A stretch of 64,000 nt of DNA from Maribacter stanieri (GCF_900112245.1 NZ_FOYX01000001.1:2033856-2097855), one strand, 5' to 3'. Counted from the first letter of the stretch, positions 1 through 9,068 are shown. The notes: generated from the letters alone by a model not told the origin. Program-made: numbers and translations.

Positions 1-910
1 TTAATGACGTATATAATGTTTGTAAAATTCGAGGAGGTCTATATGGTGGTAATTCTAAGCTAAAAGTAGATGCCTGCCCCCTTAAAATAGATTTGCTTAA
101 ACCCCATGATACTAAAAGACTGAAAACAATACCTAATACAGCAATACTAACTACTGCTCCTGCAGATACCAATCCTGCCCAATGAGATGGAACCAAACCA
201 CCGATAAATATAGTTGCTATTAATATTTGCGTTGGCCACCTACCATTGCATAGCGAAAAGTTATTGGTGATAATGGCTATTAATCTTTCTCTAGGACTAT
301 CAATAACCCTAGTTGCGACCACACCGGCAGCATTACAGCCAAATCCCATGCTCATGGTCAAGGCTTGTTTGCCATGTGCGCCAGCTTTTCTAAAAAGGCT
401 ATCCATGTTAAAGGCTACTCTGGGCAGGTATCCTAGATCTTCCAATAATGTGAATAAAGGAAAAAAGATAGCCATTGGTGGTAGCATTACCGAAACAACC
501 CAGGCAAATGCCATATAAGCCCCGTCGATTAAAACACCATCTAACCACCAAGGCATTCCTATTTGCGATGCAATATTCTTTAAAAACGGATGAATAGTAT
601 CCAATAATATGGCAGCTAACCATGAAGATGGAATATTTGCGCCAGCTACAGTTATCCAAAAAACGATTGCCAATAGCAAAAACATTATAGGAAAACCAAA
701 CCATTTACTGGTTATTATGTTATCTATTTTTTGATCTAAAATAGTACTGTTCTTGGCATCTTCTATTTGTATACTTTGCTTGGCAATTTTAGAGGCATCT
801 GCGTAAATTGACTCTATAATTTTATCATGAAAATCTATTCCCAACTCCCAACGTAACGTGTTGGTCAATGAGATAATATCATCGCTTTTTATTTCTTGAT
901 TATTGAACAT
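1..910 (-). CDS. feoB: FeoB-type ferrous iron transporter, membrane part (3' end outside window)
   Basis: I translated this stretch by hand on the minus strand. An ATG at 910 opens a frame that runs off the left edge. The first 70 residues are soluble and helical, matching the linker after the G domain of FeoB. They are followed by hydrophobic segments and the FeoB-like stretches LEDLGYLPRVAF, GFGCNAAGVVATR and ITNNFSLCNGRWP. This is the Fe(II)-translocating half that is normally fused to the GTPase. The separate GTPase gene ends 18 nt upstream and the DtxR-FeoA gene overlaps that one, so this looks like one operon. The FeoB assignment is firm. The C-terminus cannot be seen. Confidence 0.85.
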   Translation of the reverse strand, partial: MFNNQEIKSDDIISLTNTLRWELGIDFHDKIIESIYADASKIAKQSIQIEDAKNSTILDQKIDNIITSKWFGFPIMFLLLAIVFWITVAGANIPSSWLAAILLDTIHPFLKNIASQIGMPWWLDGVLIDGAYMAFAWVVSVMLPPMAIFFPLFTLLEDLGYLPRVAFNMDSLFRKAGAHGKQALTMSMGFGCNAAGVVATRVIDSPRERLIAIITNNFSLCNGRWPTQILIATIFIGGLVPSHWAGLVSAGAVVSIAVLGIVFSLLVSWGLSKSILRGQASTFSLELPPYRPPRILQTLYTSL

Positions 911-928
911 TATTTAAAACAAAAGTTA

Positions 929-1714
929 TTATACCGATTTTAGATTTTCACTTAATTGTCCTAATTCTTCTGTCCTTACTGCTTCAATAATGTGTTGATC
1001 TCCTTCTAAAAGCCTTAATGCGACCCAATTTAGGTTGGGTATGTTTTTAAACTTTCTTGAAAGTTTTTCTACTAAAAGAGCAACTGCATGATCTAGTTTG
1101 GGAGAAAAGCTCTTAATACGATGTGGCTTGCAAACATATTTTCCTGTGGCTACGTTCTCAATAGTATTTATGAGTACATCCATTCCTTTTTTTTGACGGG
1201 CCACCGCTGTAACAACAGGTATACCCAATGCTTTTGATAATGCCCTGTCGTTTATTTTAATATGGTTGCGTTCGGCCTCGTCCATTAAATTAAGACATAG
1301 TACTGCTTTATCTGTAATCTCAAGTATTTGAAGTACTAAGTTAAGGTTGCGCTCTAAACGGGTTGCATCGGCTACTATTACAGTGACATCAGGTTGTCCA
1401 AATAAAATAAAATCACGTGCAACTTCTTCCTCTTTGCTCGTGGATAGTAAAGAATATGTGCCAGGTAAATCTACCAGTTTATACTGCTTGCCTGCATATG
1501 AATATCCACCTTCAGCTCTGGTAACGGTTTTTCCCGGCCAATTGCCGGTATGTTGGCGTAGCCCTGTTAGATTATTGAATACCGTACTCTTACCGGTATT
1601 TGGATTACCCGCAAGGGCAATGACATAGTCGTATTGATCTATTTCAATGCCAAGTCTAATTAATTGTTCTTTACGATACGCTTGACAATTCTCGCAACCT
1701 CGCTGTTTGCTCAT
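929..1714 (-). CDS. feoB: FeoB N-terminal GTPase domain encoded as a separate gene
   Basis: A 261-residue soluble protein with a small Ras-like G domain. G1 is GNPNTGKST near residue 37, G3 is DLPGTYSL near residue 82, and G4 is NLMD near residue 142. A CxxC pair (CENC) sits at the N-terminus. After the G domain there is only a short helical region, then a stop. Full-length FeoB is usually 600-800 residues with the pore fused on; here the pore is the next gene. The start overlaps the end of the DtxR-FeoA gene by 44 nt, which suggests translational coupling. The product should provide nucleotide-dependent control of ferrous iron uptake at the inner membrane. Confidence 0.88.
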   Translation of the reverse strand: MSKQRGCENCQAYRKEQLIRLGIEIDQYDYVIALAGNPNTGKSTVFNNLTGLRQHTGNWPGKTVTRAEGGYSYAGKQYKLVDLPGTYSLLSTSKEEEVARDFILFGQPDVTVIVADATRLERNLNLVLQILEITDKAVLCLNLMDEAERNHIKINDRALSKALGIPVVTAVARQKKGMDVLINTIENVATGKYVCKPHRIKSFSPKLDHAVALLVEKLSRKFKNIPNLNWVALRLLEGDQHIIEAVRTEELGQLSENLKSV

Positions 1715-2759
1715 TTCTATTTTGCCTTGATTTTATATAAATATTATCTGCTTGCTTTTTTCTGATAGCAATGGTAGCACCCATTATTTTGTATGCCGTA
1801 GGATCGCCAAAAGCACTCTTTAATACTGCAGAAATTTCTGTGCCTGGTACAATGCCAAGATCCATTAAACGTATACGCTCTTGACCACGACATTTAGGTG
1901 AAATTCCAATAACCTGGGCTTTGTCTCCCACATTTAAAGAAGAAAGTGTTTGATATTTTTTTTGTGTAGGCTCAATTTTAGATAGCTTTTCTACGGTAAT
2001 GTTTGACGCAAAAAGAACATTGAGAATACACTCTTTTCCGTTTGCCGCAAATTGAATCTTTTCATCTGTAACATCCATAATATAAACTTCCATGCCCGGG
2101 TAAAGGTCTAAAGCGACTAGTTGGGCATATATGATAGAAGGTTCGTCTTCTATATGGGTAATTCTGGCTATATCTCCCTCTTTCAATGAACTTAAAGAAG
2201 ATTGCACTTGGTATGTAGGTAATTCTCCTTTATTTGTAGGTATTGGGTCGCCATGTGGATCAAAAACGGGGTTACCCATATTTGCGGCTAAAATATCAAC
2301 TTCTTTTAATGACATAAGGTGTTCTTTTGAATCTGCCCCATGATGCCATTCTACATTACCAATTGCAGTTTCATCAGCCAGGTACTTTTCCCATAAACGG
2401 TGTATTCTTATTATTTTAAGCGCATCTGATCTACCAGCGTCAGTTAGCCTAATTTCGTCTTCTTTCATTACAATTAGACCTATAGATTGTAACTGTGTTA
2501 TAATCTTGGCAGCTTTATTTGTAGATAGGTTCATATTGCCCGAAATTGAATGTAAACCACAACTTTTATGTTTGTACTCACAATCAAAAATAAATTTTAG
2601 CGCATCTTCTTGTAGCTTCCGTTTCATGTTCTGTGATCTTTTTGACCAAAATGAAATAAGCCCTTTTCTAGGCCAAAGTAGCCATGCCAATAGCATCAGA
2701 AATATAGTTCCAATTAATAGTGCAGTAATTGGCCTTAACAAAAGTACCATGAGTTTCAT
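1671..2759 (-). CDS. Membrane-anchored DtxR-type regulator fused to FeoA/SH3 domains
   Basis: The 362 residues begin with one hydrophobic segment (about residues 3-30) followed by basic residues. Next comes a winged-helix region (about 45-120) ending in LTDAGR, then the DtxR dimerisation/metal region with [10 protein letters not shown] and the family landmark HGDPIP. Two SH3-like modules follow. The last of these (about 270-345) has the FeoA pattern with [10 protein letters not shown]. DtxR proteins are Fe/Mn-sensing repressors and FeoA is a small partner of FeoB, and here both are in one chain at the head of the feo operon. An N-terminal membrane anchor is unusual for this family. A TGAY-N4-RTCA promoter lies upstream. 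Confidence 0.85.
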   Translation of the reverse strand: MKLMVLLLRPITALLIGTIFLMLLAWLLWPRKGLISFWSKRSQNMKRKLQEDALKFIFDCEYKHKSCGLHSISGNMNLSTNKAAKIITQLQSIGLIVMKEDEIRLTDAGRSDALKIIRIHRLWEKYLADETAIGNVEWHHGADSKEHLMSLKEVDILAANMGNPVFDPHGDPIPTNKGELPTYQVQSSLSSLKEGDIARITHIEDEPSIIYAQLVALDLYPGMEVYIMDVTDEKIQFAANGKECILNVLFASNITVEKLSKIEPTQKKYQTLSSLNVGDKAQVIGISPKCRGQERIRLMDLGIVPGTEISAVLKSAFGDPTAYKIMGATIAIRKKQADNIYIKSRQNRNEQTARLRELSSVS

Positions 2760-2817
2760 TTTGGTTTTGATCGCTATAATTCAGGCTTATTGACGACAGG
2801 GCATAAAAACCGTGTAT

Positions 2818-2860
2818 TAAATTTAGAAAGAACTAGAAAAGGAAGAAATGATTAAAATCA
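2818..2860 (-). promoter_or_regulatory. CRP/FNR-type promoter of the feo operon
   Basis: Reading leftward, the palindrome TGATTTTAATCA (2860-2849) is followed by 23 nt and then the -7-like box TAAATTTA (2825-2818). This is the recurrent architecture of the left half. It predicts a start of transcription near 2814 and a leader of about 55 nt before the DtxR-FeoA start codon. Confidence 0.6.
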
Positions 2861-2907
2861 GTGCAATTAAAGATTTGGTAACTAGAAAATGTTATTCAAT
2901 TAAAAGT

Positions 2908-3123
2908 TTAAATGCAATTTTTATGGGTTTCTAAATGATGTTTCAATAATTGCTTTAAACTCTCTAAATAATCTTGCATGGTCACTTGATCAATATGTGG
3001 ATGGTCATTTGTAGGTATCGTAAGAGGGTTTTCATCTAGAAACCGATAAAGCTCGGGGTAATTGGTTTCTATAGTGTTGGTAAGCTGAGTGATTTCTACG
3101 AGTACATTGCTTAAATCGTTCAT
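2908..3123 (-). CDS. Small conserved-type hypothetical protein
   Basis: A 71-residue acidic, helical soluble protein with the central stretch NYPELYRFLDENP. There is no signal peptide or membrane segment and I recognise no domain. It is kept as a real gene because it has its own promoter of the recurrent type (operator 3180-3191, box 3156-3149) and ends in an ordinary intergenic region. It shares the operator divergently with the universal stress protein gene at 3247, which suggests co-expression under the same condition. Its function is unknown. Confidence 0.6.
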   Translation of the reverse strand: MNDLSNVLVEITQLTNTIETNYPELYRFLDENPLTIPTNDHPHIDQVTMQDYLESLKQLLKHHLETHKNCI

Positions 3124-3148
3124 TTTTAGAATTGTTGAGTTTTAGACA

Positions 3149-3222
3149 TAAATATATTCCGTGATTTAATTTAAGCACATGACAGAGGTCATTTGAAAGC
3201 ATATTGAATACTGATATTTTTG
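3149..3222. promoter_or_regulatory. Bidirectional CRP/FNR-type promoter
   Basis: One palindrome, TGACAGAGGTCA (3180-3191), has a -7 box at exactly 23 nt on both sides: TATTTTTG (3215-3222) rightward to the universal stress protein, and TATATTTA (3156-3149) leftward to the 71-residue gene. The symmetry of the arrangement is visible in the sequence. The identity of the regulator is inferred. Confidence 0.65.
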
Positions 3223-3246
3223 TTTTTGACCATAAAGACACGCAAA

Positions 3247-4110
3247 TTGAAAACAATAGTATACGCTACAGATTATTCAAAGAATTCTGTTGAAGCATTG
3301 AAATATGCCTACTACTTAAATACCCAATTAGGTACTCGCTTAGTCATAATGCACGTATTCGATTATCCTACAGTCTTAGGTACCAAAGCACTTTCAGAAC
3401 CTTTTCCCAATTTAGAAAAGGACAATTTTAAAATGCATCGTGGCAAATTAGAGGAATTTTGTACCGAACACTTGGGCAATGATTGGAAAGAGTCTAATAT
3501 TCATTTAGAGATAAAAGAAAATAAATCTGTAATAAAAGGTATTTTTTCAAGTGCAGCTGAATGGCATGCAGATTTAATTTTAATTGGTATGAAAGGTGGT
3601 AGTGGTATTCGTGAAATAATAGTAGGAAGCACTACCAAACAACTTATTGAAAAAGCACCTTGTCCCGTTTTGGCAATACCTACTAAGGTTGGTTATAGAC
3701 AGATTAAAACAATTGTTTATGCTACAGATTTTGAAGAAGAAGATATTCGTACCATAAATCAACTTGTTGAAATAGCAGAGCCGTTGCAAGCAAAAATTCA
3801 CATTACACATATTTCTACTCAAGATGAATACAAAGGTGATATGCAGATGGAGTGGTTCAAAGATGCACTTAAAGAAAAAGTCAGCTACAAGAATATGATT
3901 TTTAAACTGGTACTATCAGATGATATCTTTAATGCACTTCGCATTTATTTAGGTGATGTTGGTGCAGATATGGTAGTCATGCTTGAAAGGGAAAAGAAAG
4001 GTTTTACAAAAAAATGGTTTCATAAAGACATTGTTAAAAAGATGGAATCATATGGTAAAATTCCCTTATTAAGTTTTAATGAATTTAATCATCAAACTCT
4101 CTATTATTAA
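3247..4110 (+). CDS. Universal stress protein, tandem UspA domains
   Basis: About 287 residues with two Usp domains. The first starts KTIVYATDYSKNSVEALK and ends with the ATP-binding pattern GMKGGSGIREIIVGST. The second starts KTIVYATDFE and lacks a clear copy of that pattern. I place the start at TTG 3247, because it gives the family-typical MKTIVYATDYS beginning, matches the ATG-started paralogue at 8155-9000, and lies just downstream of the predicted -7 box at 3215-3222. An earlier in-frame TTG at 3220 lies inside that box. Usp proteins are cytoplasmic nucleotide-binding stress factors with no single known reaction. The small membrane protein at 4134 follows after 23 nt. Confidence 0.88.
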   Translation: MKTIVYATDYSKNSVEALKYAYYLNTQLGTRLVIMHVFDYPTVLGTKALSEPFPNLEKDNFKMHRGKLEEFCTEHLGNDWKESNIHLEIKENKSVIKGIFSSAAEWHADLILIGMKGGSGIREIIVGSTTKQLIEKAPCPVLAIPTKVGYRQIKTIVYATDFEEEDIRTINQLVEIAEPLQAKIHITHISTQDEYKGDMQMEWFKDALKEKVSYKNMIFKLVLSDDIFNALRIYLGDVGADMVVMLEREKKGFTKKWFHKDIVKKMESYGKIPLLSFNEFNHQTLYY

Positions 4111-4133
4111 TAGAACCGTTTAAATAATTACTT

Positions 4134-4427
4134 ATGTCTAGACGAATATTTAGATTAATTATAGTATTTGCCATACTGTTGGCAATTTATTTGGTTGCTT
4201 TGAAAGACGACCACTCTAAAGTATTTTTAATTGTTGCTTCTAGTATCACTTTTTTGATATTCAGTTTAGGAATTCACGGACTTATAGCACATTCTATTAG
4301 ACCAGATACAAAAGGGAATATTATTGTATACCCTCTATTAATGTGGACGCTTTGGGCTATTCTTTTCTTACTTTTTGTATTTTTTATAATACCTGTGTAT
4401 TGTCCAGATTTTTTAATTGAATTATAG
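4134..4427 (+). CDS. Small three-helix membrane protein
   Basis: 97 residues with three strongly hydrophobic segments (about residues 6-22, 30-50 and 68-88), a basic N-terminus (MSRRIFR) and short loops. No family is recognised. It lies 23 nt after the universal stress protein gene with no promoter of its own visible, so it is probably co-transcribed with it. The function is unknown. Confidence 0.6.
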   Translation: MSRRIFRLIIVFAILLAIYLVALKDDHSKVFLIVASSITFLIFSLGIHGLIAHSIRPDTKGNIIVYPLLMWTLWAILFLLFVFFIIPVYCPDFLIEL

Positions 4428-4450
4428 ATTTTAAACTTCTTGGCTTCTAC

Positions 4451-4493
4451 TGATTTGCATCATGGTAATGATGTAATGTTGAACGTAATTTTA
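4451..4493 (+). promoter_or_regulatory. CRP/FNR-type promoter before the Bro-N gene
   Basis: Palindrome TGATTTGCATCA (4451-4462), a 23-nt gap, then TAATTTTA (4486-4493), 21 nt before the ATG at 4515. Confidence 0.6.
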
Positions 4494-4514
4494 AGGTGAT
4501 ATAAAAACTATATT

Positions 4515-5270
4515 ATGCTAGATACTAGTTTACCGCAAGAAGAACTAAATTACTTTCAACAACTGGCGTCTGTGGAGATTGATAATCAAATTTGGTTTGT
4601 AGCCGATGATGTTACTAAAATGTTGGCATTGAACGACCCAGTAAAAGTGTTGGAAATTTTAGATGAAGATGAACGAAATTTAGCTGAAATTTATAGGGAT
4701 GGTAAGTTGAAATCAAAGAACTTAATTTCTGAAAGTGGATTATATGCATTGATCTTACGAAGCGATACCGACAATGCCCATAAATTTCGAAAATGGATAA
4801 CCAACCATATATTACCATTACTTAGAGTTCAGGGATATTATACCACAAAACGTCTAGAAATACCAAACTTTGTTATTCGTTTTAATGATAATTGGAATAG
4901 GGTAGATAAGGGATATTTTTCTGTGTTGAGCGAATTGTTTATTCGTTTATATGGTCGATTTGAACACGAAGGTTATACCTTGCCAAGTAGGGCATTGAAC
5001 GGTAAAGAAATGCGTCCAGATATTAGTGTAGCCAATTATTTTGACGAATATTTAAAAGAAAAGCATCCCGAAAAAAGAGACAATTATAAAATTTATAAAC
5101 ATCGACTGCCCAATGGTAGGGAAATAGAAGCGAGACAATATCCAAATTACTTGCTTCCTGTTTTTATTGATTTTATTGATGCTGTATGGCTTCCTAATTA
5201 TGCCTATAACTATTTTAAGAGTAGAGATATGAAGGCATTGGCATATTTGCCTAAATTAATATTGAAATAG
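4515..5270 (+). CDS. Bro-N domain protein (prophage antirepressor-like) with P63C-like C-terminus
   Basis: 251 residues. The N-terminal 100 residues fit the Bro-N/antirepressor fold: IWFVADDVTKMLAL, then SESGLYALILRS and FRKWITNHILPLLR. The remainder (about 115-251) contains RALNGKEMRPDISVANYF and RQYPNYLLPVFIDFIDAVWLP, resembling the C-terminal module found in phage P63C-type proteins. Such genes are usually phage-borne DNA-binding regulators, but no phage genes surround this one. It carries the island's own promoter type, which suggests it has been recruited as a host regulator. The domain call is good and the role is unknown. Confidence 0.7.
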   Translation: MLDTSLPQEELNYFQQLASVEIDNQIWFVADDVTKMLALNDPVKVLEILDEDERNLAEIYRDGKLKSKNLISESGLYALILRSDTDNAHKFRKWITNHILPLLRVQGYYTTKRLEIPNFVIRFNDNWNRVDKGYFSVLSELFIRLYGRFEHEGYTLPSRALNGKEMRPDISVANYFDEYLKEKHPEKRDNYKIYKHRLPNGREIEARQYPNYLLPVFIDFIDAVWLPNYAYNYFKSRDMKALAYLPKLILK

Positions 5271-5293
5271 CTTTTTATTTTCTTTAAAATATA

Positions 5294-6103
5294 TCATTTC
5301 GAACTATAGAAAATCTTGGTTTTTTTGTTCAGATGTATAGTATCAATTTTTTTTGGGTTACCTGTAACGTATATTTTACCACTGCCTTGACCATTTATTT
5401 TAAAACGATCAGCTGCAAATACCTCGGTATCTTCAGAATTTAATGTGTGTAGGTACACGTCTTTAGCCAATAGTGCCCATGCAGATAATTTTGCTTTATT
5501 CTCAATGGTAGCACTTAATGATTTAGCTTTTCCTTTTATGCTAACCATACTTTTGTCTGCTTGGTTAACAATCACTTTATCTGCAATAATTTTCATTGAA
5601 GCTGCAGAAGTACCTTTTGCATCAATTTTTACATTTTGGGCATTTATAGATAAATTGCCCGTACCGGCTATCTCTGATATTAATTGAAAATCTGAACAAT
5701 CTACAATAAGGTTATAGGTTGAATCGCCCAAAGAATATATCGTTAAATTATTTGAAATTACTTTGTTATTAGCTTCTATAGAAGCCTTTTCTGATAGTAT
5801 TATATTTTTAGGTTCACTAACGTATAATATAATTTCTATAGAGCTGGCAAACATATTTTCTTGTACGGTAAATACTTTTAGAGTGCTATTTTGGTAATTC
5901 CATTTAATAATGTCCTTCAAACTTCGGTTTCCTTTCATCTGTAAACCATTGAAGTAAGTAGGGTATAGTGTTACACAAAGATTATCATGTATCTCTATTG
6001 TTTTTAAGTCATCTAAGGTCATATAGGTGCTAAAAGTTTTATTGTCTTGAGCTACTACGCAAAAGAAACATAACAACGTTATAAAACATACTGTTCTCTT
6101 CAT
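5294..6103 (-). CDS. Secreted GIN-domain (DUF2807-type) protein
   Basis: 269 residues with a cleavable signal peptide (about 1-18, ending near VVAQ). The rest is a repetitive beta-rich pattern typical of the putative auto-transporter adhesin head domain (DUF2807): alternating short strands with stretches such as IEANNKVISNNLTIYSLG and KINGQGSGKIYVTG. It is likely periplasmic or surface exposed. It diverges from the oxidoreductase at 6222 and appears to share the operator at 6157-6168 with it. The biochemical role of this family is not established. Confidence 0.75.
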   Translation of the reverse strand: MKRTVCFITLLCFFCVVAQDNKTFSTYMTLDDLKTIEIHDNLCVTLYPTYFNGLQMKGNRSLKDIIKWNYQNSTLKVFTVQENMFASSIEIILYVSEPKNIILSEKASIEANNKVISNNLTIYSLGDSTYNLIVDCSDFQLISEIAGTGNLSINAQNVKIDAKGTSAASMKIIADKVIVNQADKSMVSIKGKAKSLSATIENKAKLSAWALLAKDVYLHTLNSEDTEVFAADRFKINGQGSGKIYVTGNPKKIDTIHLNKKTKIFYSSK

Positions 6104-6125
6104 AATTATAAGATTATATGAATCT

Positions 6126-6199
6126 GTAATCTATGTAGGATTACAAAATTTAAAAATGACCTCAGTCATTACATATGATTGTAAAAGGCTATAGATTAA
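6126..6199. promoter_or_regulatory. Bidirectional CRP/FNR-type promoter
   Basis: Palindrome TGACCTCAGTCA (6157-6168). At 23 nt to the right is TAGATTAA (6192-6199) toward the MDR oxidoreductase, and at 23 nt to the left is TAGATTAC (6133-6126) toward the GIN-domain gene. Both boxes are imperfect matches to TAnnTTTG but have exactly the same spacing. Confidence 0.55.
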
Positions 6200-6221
6200 C
6201 ATTTTGAAAATTACAATATGT

Positions 6222-7241
6222 ATGAAGGCAGCGTATCTTGTTAAATATGGAAATGCCGAAAAGGCGTTTCAAATAGGGGAAGCCAATAAACCTCACCCTA
6301 AACCAAATCAAGTATTAATAAAAGTTGAGGCCTTCGGTTTAAATTTTGCAGATGTTATGGCGCGTTTGGGACTCTATAAAGCTGCGCCTAGATTACCTGC
6401 TATTTTAGGATATGATGTGGTAGGTAAAATAGAAGAAATTGGTGCAATGGTAGACCATGTAAAGCTAGGCGACAGGGTTGTTGCATTGACCAAGTTTGGC
6501 GGATACGCAGAATTTGCATTGGCAGACATAGATGTTGTACATAAAATACCTAATTCTTTCTCTGCAGGTGTTGCTGTTGCTCTGGCTACCCAGTATAGTA
6601 CAGCATATTTTTTAAGTCATAATATGGCCAATTTACAAGAACAAGACAGTGTACTTATACATGCCGCAGCCGGTGGGGTAGGAACGGCACTTGTACAAAT
6701 GGCATTGCTTAAAAAGTGTGTCGTTTTTGGTACTTGCGGTTCTCAAGAAAAAATAGCTTATCTAAAGAGTAACGGTGTGCAATACCCAATAAATTACCGA
6801 ATAAATGATTTTGAAAAAGTGGTTGGTAATGTAATGGAGAATAATGGGTTAGATGCGGTTTTTGATCCAGTTGGCGGGTTGTCGGTTAAAAAAGATTATC
6901 GGTTGCTTGCGGCTGGTGGCAGGGTATTTTCTTTTGGTGTTTCTAGTATGAATAAGACTAAAACCATATTTGGAAAATTACGTGTGCTTTGGCAATTTGG
7001 GTTATATCATCCAATTCAATTTTTGAGTGGTTCTAAGGGAATGATAGGAATTAATATGTTGAAAGTTGCAGAAGAAAATCCAAATAAAATTGCAAAGGTT
7101 ATGCAAGAGGTCATTCGCTTGACAGAAACAAAAATTCTTAAGCCACATATTGGTGGAGAATATCAAGTTGAACAACTTGCAGAGGCTCACGCATTTTTAG
7201 AATCTCGAAAATCAATGGGTAAAATTGTTATAAAATGGTAA
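6222..7241 (+). CDS. Zinc-independent quinone oxidoreductase-type alcohol dehydrogenase (MDR family)
   Basis: About 339 residues from ATG 6222 (MKAAYLVKYG, the usual MDR start). An in-frame TTG 18 nt upstream is less likely. The N-terminal GroES-like domain has LNFADVMARLGLY and ILGYDVVGKIEEIG. The Rossmann domain has the NAD(P)H-binding AAAGGVGTALVQMA near residue 150. Structural zinc cysteines are absent, as in quinone oxidoreductases. The downstream SDR gene starts 4 nt after the stop, so the two form an operon of reductases. The substrate is unknown; reduction of reactive enones or quinones is the usual activity of this subgroup. Confidence 0.85.
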   Translation: MKAAYLVKYGNAEKAFQIGEANKPHPKPNQVLIKVEAFGLNFADVMARLGLYKAAPRLPAILGYDVVGKIEEIGAMVDHVKLGDRVVALTKFGGYAEFALADIDVVHKIPNSFSAGVAVALATQYSTAYFLSHNMANLQEQDSVLIHAAAGGVGTALVQMALLKKCVVFGTCGSQEKIAYLKSNGVQYPINYRINDFEKVVGNVMENNGLDAVFDPVGGLSVKKDYRLLAAGGRVFSFGVSSMNKTKTIFGKLRVLWQFGLYHPIQFLSGSKGMIGINMLKVAEENPNKIAKVMQEVIRLTETKILKPHIGGEYQVEQLAEAHAFLESRKSMGKIVIKW

Positions 7242-7245
7242 TGTT

Positions 7246-8184
7246 ATGAAAAACAATTACTTGAAAAATAAAGTGGCTTTGGTAAGCGGCTCTAGTATGG
7301 GTATAGGTAAGGCAATTGCTTGGGAGTTGGTTCAGCAAGGTGCAAAAGTAATTTTAAATGGGCGTGATCATGAAAAGTTATTACGTATAAAAAATGACTT
7401 TTCTACTAACGGTTTTAAGGTGAAGTCAGTAATTGCAGACATTCGGGATCAAGATGAATGCAAGTTTTTGGTTGAGCAGACCATAAGTATTTATGGTCAA
7501 CTAGATATTTTGGTGAATAACGCCGGCATGAGTAGTAGAGGGTCTATTGAACATTCTGCAGATAAAAATTTTACTATTCTTTCTGAAACTAATTTTACCG
7601 GTGCCGCCCACTTAAGTAAATATGCAATACCCTTTCTAAAAGAAACAAAAGGTCATGTTGTATTTATTAATAGCGTGGCCGGCTTAAGAGGAATGCCTTT
7701 CAATTCCGCTTACAGTGCTTCTAAAATGGCTCAAGCAGCCCTGTCAGAAGCATTAAGAATAGAGTTATATGATTTTGGTATTCATGTTGGAATTGCCTTT
7801 GTGGGGTTTACTCAAAACGATCCGGATAAAAAAATTTTGGACGTCGATGGTTCACTTGTGTATTTACCTAAACGTAACAATTTGCGATTGGCCACTGCGG
7901 AATCTGTGGCAAAGAGTATTCGTATAATGATTGAAAAAAGGAAAAAAAGAATAACCTTAACAGGATTGGGAAATTTAGCCAATTTTATATTTCGTTATTT
8001 TCCTATATTTAGTAATTGGTTGATCTGGCTTAATCGTGAAAAAATAAAAAGCCAGTATACAATGATCGGCGGTAAAAAAGTAATTGAAATTGCTCAGGTA
8101 AATAACCAATATCAAGAAATTATTACAGGGGTAGAAGGTAAGGTAAAAACGGTTTTAAAGTCCCCCAATATTAAAACTTATTAA
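7246..8184 (+). CDS. Short-chain dehydrogenase/reductase
   Basis: 312 residues. The cofactor glycine motif is SGSSMGIGKA near residue 15, followed by the NADP-favouring NGRD. LVNNAG is near residue 92, and the catalytic Ser is in INSVAG with YSASK (Tyr/Lys) around residue 155. A C-terminal extension of about 80 residues beyond the core, with a hydrophobic patch (IFRYFPIFSNWLIWL), may contact the membrane. The gene follows the MDR gene by 4 nt and overlaps the 3' end of the convergent universal stress protein gene by 30 nt. The substrate is unknown. Confidence 0.85.
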   Translation: MKNNYLKNKVALVSGSSMGIGKAIAWELVQQGAKVILNGRDHEKLLRIKNDFSTNGFKVKSVIADIRDQDECKFLVEQTISIYGQLDILVNNAGMSSRGSIEHSADKNFTILSETNFTGAAHLSKYAIPFLKETKGHVVFINSVAGLRGMPFNSAYSASKMAQAALSEALRIELYDFGIHVGIAFVGFTQNDPDKKILDVDGSLVYLPKRNNLRLATAESVAKSIRIMIEKRKKRITLTGLGNLANFIFRYFPIFSNWLIWLNREKIKSQYTMIGGKKVIEIAQVNNQYQEIITGVEGKVKTVLKSPNIKTY

Positions 8185-9000
8185 AGGCACGGTACTTCTC
8201 TTTGCCATTTGTTTTACCTTGTCTAATTGAAAGTGTTTTTCATAAAAAGTAGAATTTTTTCTCTCTAACATAGCTACTATACCAGCGTTGTTATTTTCAA
8301 GGTACCATAGCAAGTCTTCCAAAATATTTTCTGAAAAAATTAGGTCAAATTCTATTTTGGCATAGTTTACTTTTGCTCTTACGTTTTCTTTAAACCATTC
8401 CATTTTGGCCTCTATTTCGTATTTCTTTCCTGTAGTTATATGTACAACCCTAATTTGCGCATCAAATTTTTTAGCAATTTTTGCCAATTTATTAATAGCA
8501 AAAACATCTGCGGACTCAAAATCTGTCGCATAGATCATTTTATTTAACTGTGTGTTTTCATCTCGTTGAGGTACGATCATTAATGTACAAGGAGATTTTT
8601 TCAGAAGTGAAATAGCTGTGTTTCCTAATAGAAATTCTTTAACCGCACTTGTTCCTTTAGCACCAACACATATCAGGTCTACGTTTAACTTAATAGCTTT
8701 TTCTAAAAGGCTATTCGTAACCGAATTTTCTTCGTCAACCACAAAATTTAAATTCAAATTTTTAACTGGTTCGCCTATATATTGTGCAAAAAAGTCTTTT
8801 AACATCTTGCGATTTTTGACATAGTGTTTTTTTTCTTTTTTCAAATAGGTTAAAGTTACGGTACTGGCAAGTGTTATAGGTATTTCAAAAACGTGCATGA
8901 TAATTAATTTAGCATTGAATTTTTTAGCTAAAATATGTGCAAACTTTAATGCCGAAACAGAATTTTCTGAATAATCGGTAGCATATAGAATAGTCTTCAT
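8155..9000 (-). CDS. Universal stress protein, tandem UspA domains
   Basis: 281 residues beginning MKTILYATDYSENSVSALK, with the ATP-binding pattern GAKGTSAVKEFLLGNT in domain one and a second domain starting KMIYATDFES. It is closely similar in layout to the protein at 3247-4110, down to the shared sequence MEWFK in domain two, so the two are paralogues. The promoter at 9026-9068 is of the island type. The stop overlaps the convergent SDR gene by 30 nt. Confidence 0.88.
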   Translation of the reverse strand: MKTILYATDYSENSVSALKFAHILAKKFNAKLIIMHVFEIPITLASTVTLTYLKKEKKHYVKNRKMLKDFFAQYIGEPVKNLNLNFVVDEENSVTNSLLEKAIKLNVDLICVGAKGTSAVKEFLLGNTAISLLKKSPCTLMIVPQRDENTQLNKMIYATDFESADVFAINKLAKIAKKFDAQIRVVHITTGKKYEIEAKMEWFKENVRAKVNYAKIEFDLIFSENILEDLLWYLENNNAGIVAMLERKNSTFYEKHFQLDKVKQMAKRSTVPLISFNIGGL

Positions 9001-9025
9001 GACAATAGTTTTTTGTTTGTAGTTA

Positions 9026-9068
9026 TGAAACTAAGGTTGTCGCTTTTTAAAAAAAATGATGAAGGTCA
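9026..9068 (-). promoter_or_regulatory. CRP/FNR-type promoter of the second universal stress protein
   Basis: Leftward: palindrome TGACCTTCATCA (9068-9057), a 23-nt gap, then TAGTTTCA (9033-9026), 25 nt before the ATG at 9000. Confidence 0.6.
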
